Below, piece by piece: positions 36,301 to 47,500 of a stretch of DNA of 64,000 bases. The stretch is taken from assembly GCA_965178125.1 (NCBI GenBank), contig OZ237761.1, positions 1-64,000 of the forward strand, in the 5' to 3' direction. Origin of the DNA: Bilabrum cf. latius (lineage: Eukaryota; Bigyra: Bicosoecida; Bigyra; Bicosoecida). The notes under the pieces are model-generated. The model ran no database searches, had not been told where the DNA came from, and was given only the letters and a program-made list of their open reading frames with translations. Both the position numbers and the translations under genes were made by a program. Every line of letters starts with the position of its first letter. Within the stretch, counting starts at the first letter, position 1.

Positions 36301-36906
36301 ATGCCCATGCCAGCTCCGGACGGGCAGGCACCAGTCCCGAGCGGGGGCCTAGACAGCACGGGTGGCGACAGCAGCGCCAGCAGCGGGCTGGAAGGCATCC
36401 TGTCGGCAGAAGACATTGCGGCGATCGAGCAGGCCCAGGAGGCGCAGGCACTCGTGCAGAGGGTGACGAGTGGCATGTCCGGTGTAGAGAGGAGGCCATT
36501 GATTGACGGCGTAGTGTTCAATGAGGGTGCCAACCGGGAGCAGCCGGAGGCGGAAGAAGCGGCCTAGCAGGACTTCAGGGGTGCGGAGGGGCGGAAAGGG
36601 TAGGAGGAGAAGCGGGGGTCTCCAGCACCAGGGCATGGCCGCATGGGCGGAGGCGTGGACGATGTATCAGCGGATGGGAACAACGACGACAATCCGCTGG
36701 AGGCTCTGCGTGACTGCGCTGCGCTGCTGCGTGGAGGAGAGCAGGCGACACCGGGTGGGTCGGTCGATCTGGAGGCGGTTGCCAGGGCGATTGAAGCGGC
36801 CAGTCGAAAGGTAGAGTCTCAGCTGGCGGAGCAGTAGCGATCCATTCGATAGCTGGCCGCGCAAGGCGCCGAGCTTGCGACTCTGTTGGCTGACGGTGAC
36901 ACATGA
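18373..36906 (+). CDS. Giant chorein/VPS13-like bridge lipid-transfer protein (candidate)
   Basis: One frame of 18,534 bases (6,177 residues) runs from ATG 18373 to TGA 36904-36906 with no TAA, no TGA and about 52 TAG codons; no intron is needed. The N-terminus (SIVPFALKSYFPIVELDTDA, then IELISVQLDVSKLTT, KLPVEVVVEGVHLRM, VPGLNLSVRDLTLVVED) follows the chorein pattern of alternating beta strands seen in VPS13, ATG2 and UHRF1BP1-type proteins. Similar strand motifs recur throughout, for example LQCTVSSLRLMLVPE near 26140 and VQLRIRPAVNLWVERLTVV near 26545. Such repeating beta-groove proteins span membrane contact sites and carry lipids in bulk. Acidic and Ser/Gly-rich linkers (26300-26470, 28650-28750, 31900-32450, 36150-36400) separate the structured blocks. 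No C-terminal PH or VAB domain is recognised by eye. The coding status is very strong; the family call is by pattern only. Confidence 0.7.
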
Positions 36907-37241
36907 GGGGCGGCTGGGCATCGTGGAGAGGTATGCCTCTGTTCCAAGGGCCACATTCGTGATCAATACGCGGGGCATAGGTACCCATGGAGGGTATCGC
37001 AATATTGTTTACATATAGCGCAATAGTAATAATACCCCTACCAAGTAAACCCAACCTCAGGCTACCACTGTAGATCTGACCCTGTCCCCACCATGCCAAC
37101 CAGACGCGACAGTGTGGATGTTCAACAAGATGTCGCGGCGCCTCACGGCATCCATTGGTTCCGCCACGAACAATCCCCCACTTTAAGCTGCAGTGACTGC
37201 GCAAGCAGCGCTCCATTAAATCACCAGGTGGAGTCGAACCC
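36907..37241. other. Spacer between giant ORF and MIOS-like gene
   Basis: 335 bases, AT-richer in the middle (36990-37040, including ACATATAG and AATAGTAATAATAC), which would suit a core promoter for the gene starting at 37242. An in-frame TGA at 37194 limits that gene's start. Confidence 0.45.
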
Positions 37242-40200
37242 ATGTTTCATACTTCCCCTGCAACCCTGCGCTAGATTCCAAGCTTAGTATTCGACGGTTC
37301 TGTTCGAGATCCTGCATCAATTGCTGTGGCCAGTCCTAATGGAATTGAAATAGCAGACTTGCTGAAACTTGAGACATGCGGCGATCGCGTGAAGCACGTT
37401 TCGTCCAGAATTGTCCCTAAGTCTGATTCTGATGCCATCATTGCTCTGGCTAGTACCACAGTGTACCTGAAGGGCTTGGTTGGGGTGCCCATGCTCGCCG
37501 AAATAGGTGATGCAGAGAAGGCGGAAGATATCTCTGGCTCTGAAATCGTTCATATAATTGCTGCAGCTAGAGGCTCCAGCGATGGTCGGGCTGGATCTCG
37601 AGGAAAGGTGCAAATGTATGCTGCCATCCGTGACAATTCTGGCACCCTAGTCGTTAGCAAGCCCATTATTGATGTTCGAACTCCGATCGGTTGCCCTTGT
37701 ACATGCATGGACGTATGTGTGCTGCCTGCCACAGGGTAGAAAGGCAAGGGGTCGAACCGTCAGGCTGCAGGAGTTGGCCGGTCATCAGCCAAGGCTGGCA
37801 CGTTGGACGGCGGTGTGCTGGGCAGCTCTGTTGGAGGCCACACCAAGCCATTAATATGCCTTGCTACAGCGTATGAGGTCGGCAAGAGCGCTGGCGTGCA
37901 CGTGTGGAACCTCTAGCTGTCTCTGTTCGTGTAGGCCGCAGAGGAGCTGCTGGCCTCCTGCGCTGCCCGAGACGGCACTGCCAGCGAAACAGGCGCAGGC
38001 GCAGGCGCGCAAGGAGTTCGTCTTCTGGTGAGCCGTGGCGGAAAAACTAGCATTCTGTCCGAAACATACTATCCGCGGCTGCTGGGCTCAGCCGGAGTCT
38101 CCACCCGCAGCTCGGCAACCTCTGACACGGTCCAGACCGCTGGCTCGAGCGTGCAGCTGCTGAAGGGAAGCGACGCAGCGGGGGTCTCTTTCGTCGGCCT
38201 GAAGCATACCCGTCAGTCAATCCATGCACATGGCGCAGCTGCATTGTCTGGCGAAACCCAGGGGCATGGACGTCACCGCCATCCTACGGTGGTGCTTGCG
38301 GTCGCGTCCGCGGCAGGACCCGTTCTGGTCTTCAATCCCCAGCGGCTGGTGGAGCAGCCCATGTTCAGCTGGACCCCAGGTGTGACGAGTGGATCGTCGG
38401 CCGAAAGCAGCGGAGCAGTCGCAGGCTCCCTCGGTGGCGGCGGGCCGAGGCTGCGGCTCCTCAGCAGGCCGTTCGCCGCGATTGTGCAGGTACTGCCGAG
38501 GCCTGGCGCGGCATTGGCGGCGGCCGCGGCGGGGGACCATACTGCTGGACAGGTGCAGAGGGGACAGCCCAGCAACGGCGTTGGGGGTATCTCTGGGGCG
38601 CGAGGCCAAGACACCGCGAATCAATCCGCCCGTGGACTCAGACTGGTGGGCCTTGGTGCCGCTGCGGCCCCTGCCCGTGCGACCGGGTGGGGCATCTTGC
38701 TAGGGGCCACCCCTTCTGGCGAGCTGGCAGCCTGGGATGTAGGTGCAGCGCTCGCTGAGCACCTGCGGGTGAGTTCCAGACCGGCGCTGGCTGCTTCTAC
38801 TCAGCGAGCAACACGATTTGCCGAAGGTGCGCTGGGTCACCATGCAGTGGGCCTGGGCCTGGGCCTGGGCCCGGGTGCGGGTGCGGGTGCAAGGGAGAGT
38901 CCAGAGGTGGAAGTGCGGCCTGTGTGGCGAGGAACCATGCCGCCTGCTGCAGTGCAAGCAGAGGCATCGGCAACCTGGCGGGGCATCGCACGCGGCGAGT
39001 CAGGGGTTCAGTCTCAGCAGTCAGAAGGGACCGACGGAGTGGATGTGGAAGGGATCGTGGCTCGGTAGCAGCTGGACACTAGGCTTCTGGTGGATGTGCA
39101 CTGGGGGGAGAGGGCCACAGGGGCGCCTCGGAGCATCGGTGCGGTAGCTGCCTGCTGGATGGGCAGCAGGGAGGCGGTCGTGTGGCCGCTCGTGCTGACC
39201 ACTGGGGAGGACGGGGTCCAGCAAGAGCCAGGCAGCGGCAGCAGCAGCCGCCGCGGTGACTTGCAGTCGCTCGGCGGAAGCTCGTTCCATGGATCTGCAG
39301 CTGGATCGGCGGCGGCTGGCGGAGTATCGAGCGCGATATCGCAGGAGTTTTCGTCCGTCAGTCTCCATGCCTCAGCAGCGACACAGGGCTCTTCGCGGGG
39401 GATGCCGAAGCGAGACCTTCGCGCGCTTGCTTGTCCAAAGGGGGCGCTGCTGCGGAGGCTCCCAGCTCCCCCCCTGTAGCTGCGGTGGCTTGATTCTGGC
39501 GAGCTGCCCGCTGCCGGCCGCAGGCATCCCCTGGAAGCGGCCCTGCCTCCCCTCGGTGTTGTGGTCGCTCCAAGCCAGACCGGGCTGCTGCTTGATGGTA
39601 GCAAATTCCCGGAGAGCAATGCCGGGCTACCACGTCAGACCTCAGCAGGAAGCGGTAGCTCATTTCTGGGATCACAGCGGAAACTACCCCTGCTACCGTT
39701 TGGCACGGGGTTTCCCGACCGACACCGCGAGCGCGAGGAACAGCTGGACTTCGAATCGGCTGGCCTGATCGTGATGGCGGTATCTGTGGGTCAGCCCCTG
39801 GCCAACACTGCCGTTGCTATTGCCCCAGGAGGTCACCTGGCTCTCGGTGCAAACGCGCCCAGGTACCAGGCAGGCAACCGCCGCACCGGCGCCGTGGTGG
39901 TGCAGCGGTCTTCGGTGCCTCGGGTGTCACCAGCTAGCAGGGATGAGATCGCATTGATGCGGAGACTGCAGGAAGCCAGCGGTATCGACTTGGTGCCTCT
40001 GCTGGCAGCAGTGGCCAAGGAAGCAGACATGGCGCAGTGCATAGTCCGCTCCATCGAACCGCTGGCCACTGCTGCCACGGACGAAGCTGGGCGCGATGGC
40101 ATGGATGCCAGTCGAGTTTCTCGATAGGCCAGTAGTGGCGTAATGGAATCAGTTCGAACGCCCATGCACCTCTTCTTGCTGCTTGCCAGAGACTGCAGGC

Positions 40201-43200
40201 GTGCCGCCAGCGCGGGTACCCGAGGGCCCGCCTTCCTAAAAGTCCGTCGATCGCTGGCGGCTCGATGGAGAGCGACCGCCCCTGCGCTCCTGCAGCTGCT
40301 GCGTGACCAGGGCAACATGCTGCACGGCAATCAGCGCGCGCGTGGAGCGGCCCCGACGGAGCGGTCAGGCGCGGTGAACGAACTAGTTGAGCTCACGTTC
40401 GCGCTGGCGTGGGCGGTCCGCTCGCTGCTGAGGCGCGACCTGTCCGTGCCTTCGACTGCAGGCAAGTACGCATACCAGGACGGTGCTTTCCCCGAATGGC
40501 GAGGGCTGCTGCCACTGCTCTTTGACGGGTCTCGACACGCCGCATCCCACAGCGGCGCAAGCTCAGCTCCTGACAAGAGCAATCCTGGCACTGGTAAGGC
40601 CCGTGCCAGGACTGCTTCTTCTACAGGTAGCAGTACCCATCACCACGGCAGTCGTGCCTCCGGGACCGTTGGCGAGTCCCCACCTGCTCCTGACTCGAGG
40701 ATAAAGCTGGGATCCCTCGTGGCAGTCTCGTCGGGCGGGCGAGAGGCAGTCTTGGGAGCAATCGGGTGGCCCAAACTAGAGGAGCTGCTTGCGAAACTTC
40801 GGGCCGAGGGCAAGCCTGCGGTCATAGATCCGGAGCACGTCGAGGCAGCCGAGGAGGCGCAAGCGCTGGGGCTGCCCTATGAGCTGGGTTCCTCCTCGCC
40901 TCCTCACCCCGTGGCATAGGGCAGGAACGCCCCAGCTGGAGCGGGGGAAGTGCCCCTGCGGCCACCATCGGAGCCCATCCCCTTGCAGTCACTGCCGCCG
41001 CCTTTGGCGGGAGGCATTGGAGCCGCCAGTGGGTCAGCTATCTCGCGCAGAGGCTCGAAATCAGGGGACACATCTGACGCAAGGCACCGGCACTCGCCCT
41101 CCCACGCCTCCTCGCCGCACGGCCCGCTGCACCGCACCGACTCGGACAGTCTCCTTCAGGACCACTTGAGGGCCTGCGTCAGGAAGCTGGGCCTGCATCC
41201 CGCCGATGACATGCCGGAGACAGCGCAGCCACACAGCGTCGAGCACGGTGGCGCTGTCGCCCCTGGATCCCCGGACAGCAGCGGATTCCCCTTTCCCGCC
41301 GACACCATCGGGCGTGCCGATGCACCGGATTCACCCAGCCGGCGCGAGTGCGGTAGGCCCGGCCCCTCCTTCAACCTGCACGCCTACTTTGACGCGGTGC
41401 TGGACGAGGAGGACGCCTCTCAGCTGTGGGCGAGGGTGCTGCAGGGCGACGAGGCCAGCCAGGCCAACGTAGGCAGGCTGGCCTGGGACGCGGCGTTGCA
41501 CTCGTCACAGCTGGTGCCTAACGTCCCGCTGCCGTCGCTCATTGCCGAGGTGCTGGCCGAAGTTGCCACCCGTCCGCTCCCACCCCCGCTTGCCGGGGTC
41601 ATCGCGACCGCCCTGCGAGGTGCCTGCTACTCGCGGGCAGCTGCCATCGCCGCGTCTCATGGTGCTCCCCGCGCGGCATGTCGCGTGCTGCAGGTGCACT
41701 CTGCGTGGCTCGCTGCGCAGTCGCGCTCCCTGCGCCAGGCAGCCGACGCTGCCGAGCACATGGGCCTCGAGAAGCGCTGCGTGACCTCGCTGCTGCAGCA
41801 GGCAGCCGCGCTTCAGCTGGCAGCCGATCAGCGTACCAGGGCCTCGGATCACGTGGCGGAGTTTCCCGCGCAATTCGCATCGGCGCAGGGCGTCGCCAGC
41901 AAGTACCGCGTGCACGAGGCCGGGGCCAAGCAGGGCGGTGTCATTGGTGCGGATGACGCGCAGGAGACTGCGGACCGCCACAGCCAGATCCTGGAGACCC
42001 GTCCGCAGCTGGAGGCCCTTCGTCGCTGGTCCGTCAAGTGCGCCGTGCACGCGCGGGCGGTGGCGGCTGGGTCTCCGTGGCTCGCTGCCCTGTCGTGGCT
42101 GCTTCGGGGGCAGGTCCTCAGCGTCCTGCCCTCCATGCCTCTTCGCATCGCGGCCGGGGTGTCGTAGGCAAACGCACTGACGCCCCGGATGGGTCCAGTG
42201 CAGACCTTAGAAGATGCAACCGGCCTGGCCTCGTCACCTTCCTCGAGTGGCACCAGGTCACCTGCCGCTAGCATACCACAGGACCCCGCTGCCATCGGCT
42301 CTAGGATCATGGCACTGCAGCACCTTCCGCTGCCCGACCGACTGGGCTTCCTGTGCAGGTTTTGTCCCATCGAGGAGGTGAAGACGGTGGCGCGCGGTGC
42401 AGTGGCCGCGTCAATCCGGCAGGGGAGGCTGGAGGCCCTGCCCCTCACTGGACTTGGTCGGGCCGGGGTGCGGCTGCTGCAGCGGTACGTGGACAGGCCG
42501 GGCCGGGGCGTGTCCCGCCTGCACATCGCGGCGGTACTCGGCGCGTATGCTGCCCCTTGGTCCCTGAACGAGGCCTCGGCGCAGCGGGTGGTGGACTGGA
42601 TGGTGTCCCTACGGCAGTGGCTCAACAGCAGGCGGCTCTGGCAAGCCAGGGCAGCTCTGGATTGCGACCGAGGACGCCTGGCTAGGGCCGCTGCTGCCGC
42701 TCTCCGCGCCCGTGTCCTGGCTGCCTCAAAGAAGAACGAGCCGGAGCAGGAGCATGAGGCCAGCGGTACCAAGCGGACAGGCGCCGGCTCCTCTGGTGCA
42801 TCACCGTCGGCTTCATCTTCCGGTCTCTAGACGCTCAAGCGGCTTGGCAAAGGGCTCGCTCACTCCTCCTCGGCCAAGCGAGGCAGCAGACACTCGGGTC
42901 TGAGAGGAGCAGGCGGGTCGGGCGAGCTCATGCGGGCTCGATTTGCAGCTGCCGCAGCGGCCAACCGCACTCCCAGCCTCCCCGCGCCTCTGGATCAGGC
43001 CTCCGAGGGCCGCGTGCCGCTGGTGGCGGCGAGCTCCCGACGGCTGCTAGCGGGCATGCCAGATCCCGGCTCGGCTCTCCCTTCGGCGTTCGATCCTAAC
43101 CGGGGCTCTGCCATGGGCAGGGAGCCTGTCTCGAAACGATTTCTCCGTGCGCGACGAAGCGCGGCTGCGGGGTCAGCTGGAGAGAGTGCCTAGTCGCAGG

Positions 43201-44336
43201 TTTCCTCAGTCTCGGGTGCGACGTCTGGCACCGGAAGCGACGGACCCCAGCTGGGTCTCGCGGTGAGCGAGGGAGGTGGGTCTGCCACTGTGGCTGGCTC
43301 TGCGGCGGGCAGCCTGACAGACAGCAAGGCTGGGAATGGCGCGCCCGGCGCTGCTGGGGCCAGTGCGACCGACAGTAACACTGGCTTTGCAGCAGGTGCC
43401 GCCAGTGCTGGTCCCAGCGGGCTGCTTGCTTCGGTTATGTAGGTGCGGCAAGATGACAAGGACCGGGCCAACGCGTCACAATCCGCTGCAGGGTCGGCCC
43501 CTGGGTTTGCGTTTGACGCGCAGGCCGCCGCCCTCGTGCTGGCCTCCGCACGCGGTTCCCAGGACGCCCAGGTGCAGGCCAAGTGCGCGCACTGCGGGTT
43601 GGTGCTCGTGCTTCCAGAGCTGATGCGGAAGGGCCGGTCGATGAAGGAGTGGGTCCAGAAGCAGAGGCCCAACGTGCTTCAGTGCATCGCGTGCAAGAAG
43701 GGGCTCCCTCGCTGCTCGCTGTGCTTGCTGCCCATGGGCTGCATCAACCCGATCATGCAGATCAGCGAGGAAGAGAGGAGGAGCAGAGGGGCCGATGCTG
43801 GGCTGCAGAGGGGGCTGCAGCTAGCGCAGGTCTCTCCCATGCGCTCGCCGACGCACAGACCCGTCCAAGTGGGAGCGACTCCCGGGGCGCCTCCTGCCGA
43901 CCCATTGGTTGGCAGCAGTGGTGGCGTGGACGGGGCTTGGGATGCCAGCGCTGTCTCTGTGCTGCCCGCAGCGGCCCGTGCACAGCAGCGCAGCTCCCTG
44001 CCGTTCGGGGACTTCTGGTCCTGGTGCCAGTCCTGTCGCCACGGTGGGCACGCGAGCCACCTGGCTACCTGGTTTGCGTCCAACGACATCTGCCCGGTCG
44101 CGACGTGCGCGTGCAGGTGCAGACGTCTGGACATGCAGGCAGTTGGGTGGCAGGGCACTACCGGTGGATCGGCTGGTGAGGCGCTCGGTGCTACTAATGC
44201 TGCTGATGGAGGAGAAGCCGCCGCGCTGTCTCGGTACGAGGAGGCGGGCACGATCGGGGGCTCGTCTTGGCTAGCTGCTTGGACCATGCCAGCGGCTGAG
44301 TCTGCGGTCGGGAAGACGAGAGGGAGTGGGAGCTGA
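37242..44336 (+). CDS. MIOS/Sea4-like GATOR2 (SEACAT) subunit
   Basis: 2,364 residues from ATG 37242 to TGA 44334-44336, with 12 TAG sense codons (37272, 37737, 37914, 37932, 39066, 39477, 40125, 40917, 42165, 42828, 43191, about 43440). The C-terminus is diagnostic: a CAHCG and CIACKKGLPRCSLCLLPMG zinc ribbon (about residues 2115-2165) followed near 2260-2295 by WCQSCRHGGHASHLATWF and CPVATCACRC, the RING-like module of MIOS. The N-terminal part has weak WD-like strands (VLAVASAAGPVLVFNPQ, WGILLGATPSGELAAWDV), as expected for a beta-propeller, and a helical region near 41370-42700 resembles the alpha-solenoid. GATOR2 relays amino-acid sufficiency to TORC1 at the lysosome or vacuole by opposing GATOR1. 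Typical MIOS proteins are under 1,000 residues; this one is more than twice that because of Ser/Gly/Ala-rich inserts. Confidence 0.85.
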
Positions 44337-44551
44337 TTGGTAGCCTCGAATCATCGGGGTCGTGCTTCTCATCGTTGGCAGCGCATGGTCTCTCTAGGCC
44401 CAGCTCACCAACACACTGTGCAGGTGGCCTTGTAGGCTGCATGCGACCATTCAAGTTGAGTCCATCCGGGGATAGATGATGAAGATAGATCCGACAGCGG
44501 CGAATAGTTTGGCGCGTCATACAGTATCCACGCGGATACTTCCACCTTAGA

Positions 44552-47500
44552 ATGAAAAGCCGCACAGCAATCCGCAGCAATTCGCATGTTAAGTCTACTG
44601 TGATTCAAAATCCGATGGTCGCAGGGCGAGCATAGCGCAGTTCTCAGCGATCCCCCCTTGCGACCGATACGCCCGCACCGGCGGAATCCGATTCTCAGGG
44701 CCAAGATGCAACTTCAAACGAGTGGAACAACTACTTAGACAAACAAACAGTATCGCTAAAGGTTGCACGGCCACGGGTACGAGTTGATGTTTGCTCTGCT
44801 GCTGTATTTGCGGAACGGCAAGCCAACAAGCAGAATCCAGATGGACTCGCAGGATATTTCGCAAGCACGCTGTCGTGCGGAGCGTGCGATGATCCTACGG
44901 TTCAGTTCAACGTGCTTCATCCAGTTTCGTGTGAGTTCGTACCCAATCAGACCCCCATACCCGCTACAAGAAGCCCTTTCATATGCTCGCGACGGTCTTC
45001 AATGCCATGTCTGCAGTGCGGCTCACACCTGGTTCGCTGACCATGGTGCTTTCAAACCCTGGAGGTGGTACAAGCACCCTGCTGAAGCTTATTTCGGGGC
45101 GCCAGCTTCCGCACGAGGGAGAAGTTATGTTCAATGGATGCAGTTCCGTCGATCTCCAGCGAGTCTCTGGGGCGGACCACCGCAGAATTGCATCGTATGT
45201 GGGCTAGGCTGACGTACACGAGCCAATGTTTTCAACGCGAGAAATGTTTGAAGTAAGATTTTGCATATTAAGCTGCCATGGTGCCCCGCTTAAGTGACTT
45301 GCATGGTTCAATGCAATCTCTAGTCGACGCCACCTGGGCGCAGTTTGCTGCTGGAGCTACGTTTGGAGGCATGCAGCAAGAGATTGCGGATTCTAAAGAT
45401 AGATTCCTATTTCAGCCAGCGGCTCGTGCCACCGCAATGCTCAAACTGCTGCGGTTGGAATCCTGCGCCGACACGAGCGTCGGCAGCGCAACCATTCGGG
45501 GCATAAGCGGCGGCCAGAAGCGCCGAGCGTCTCTCGGAGAGGTGCTCTTGACCGAACCACGGGTGCTTTGTGGGGATGAAATCACCGCAGGTCTTGATGC
45601 TGCTGCTGCCGAAGAGGTGGTGCTCCGCCTCAGGGAGTATGCCCGAGTTACCGACGCGACCGTGGTGCTTGCGCTGAAGCAGGCCACCCCGGGCATGTAC
45701 GAGTTATTCGACGAGGTGGTGCTCCTAAGTGACGGGCACGTGATCTACCACGGGCCTAGAGAGGAGCTCGAGGGAAACCTGGCGGCCAGGGGGTTCCCCC
45801 CGCCCCAGGAGGGGGACTTCTGCGACTGGCTAGCCGCACTCGTCACAGACCCCGCCTTGGCCACACCTGCTGGTCACACGGGACCTGTCCCGACAGCAGA
45901 AGAACTGTCGACTGGTGTCAATGGCTGGTACCGCAGCGACGCCTTTAAGAGGCACGTCGACCGGCGCTCGCCCCCTAGGTCGGCACTGGGGCAGCAGCTG
46001 CTACCCCAGGGGCAAGACCCAAGCGCTGACTACGATGACCTCGGGCTGTTCCTGCGGACAAGCCCAGCCCTTGCCCTGCGGTTCGGAGAGGGTAGTAGGA
46101 TGAATTTCTGTTCGAGGTTCGGCACTATGATGGCGAGGCAGGGCAAGCTGATGTGGAGGCACCCGGTGCTGACCAGGGTCCGCTGGCTCGAGTCCATTCT
46201 GCTGGGGCTGCTGTATGGGGCGGTTTTCTTCTAGCCCGACGTGAACGATTTTGCGCCCAGGCTTGGTGTGAGTAGGCTACGTGTCAATCGATTGTGATCG
46301 TCGAGTGCATTTGCCGAACCCTAGCTCTTCTCTGTGCTCGCCGGTTTCTATCATCTCGACCGCTCGCAGCTCGCAACTGTAGCGCTGGTGCACGTTGCTT
46401 TTGATTTTGCCGTGAGTATTCCGAACGCCACTGTGCCATGCATTTGCTAGACATCATAGGCGTGCGGACGTCATGTGGCTGTATTCTGCTCATTTGCTAG
46501 TTCCGCAGGAAGTGCACGCTGGTATTGACGGCAGAGCTGTGGCGTACAAGCTCTCCCGGTCGGGCATATTCGACGACTTCATGTACATCCTTGCAGTCTG
46601 CCTTGTGCATGCCCCAGTCGCCCTGATCAACGGACTGTGCTTGACTGTGTGCGTCTATTTTCTTGCCGACTACTCACTGGAATTCACTCGATTCATGGTA
46701 TACTGGGTGGTGCTGTTCAGCGCACAGATGGCAATGTCTGGTTGGTTTAGGATGCTGACTTACATCAGCCCGTCGTTTGAAGTGGCGCACACGCTTGGCG
46801 GCACTGTAGTTGGAATCTTCCAACTGACGGCGGGATTCCTGGTGACCCGCACCAACATCCCCATGTTTATGCGATGGCTTTACTACGTGAACCCGCTCAG
46901 CTGGGCGCTCCGTAGCCTGGCATTGAATGAGTTCTTCGCTACCAGGTACGACAAGCCTGTGGAGCTGGGCATAGAAGGGATACGCAACGGGACGGTGGGT
47001 CTACATACCTACCAAGCCATGCAAAACAACTCGAGCACGCTTAGAAAGCGAGAGGCCTTCCTAGCCGTCTTCGACATCGAGGATGATTCGTAGCTGGCGT
47101 GGATGTGGGGAGCTGTGGCGTACATGCTGGGCACATGGTTCCTCTTCGGCATCGTTCTGTCCTACTTTGCTCTGGCCAGCTGCAAATATGACTCGAGGCC
47201 GGGGACGCAGCGAGTGTATGACGAAGGCATCCGCAGGCAGCTCTCAAGGAGGCGCTCCTTCATGCGAAAGCAGTCCCTGTCTACCGCGCGGTCCATCAGC
47301 TCTGCCAAACGGGCTGCTACTGGACCGAGCGCCAGCACCGAAGAGGACGAGTTTAACATGGTAGGGGGCTTCAACAGAACCAACGCGGCTGACACGTTGG
47401 AGTTAGACACAGTCGAGCTTGATGCAGGCACCACCACGTCCTGCCATGAAGAGCCGTTCCATGTGCCTTGTCCTGCCAGTTCAGACGTGGAGAGATCTGG

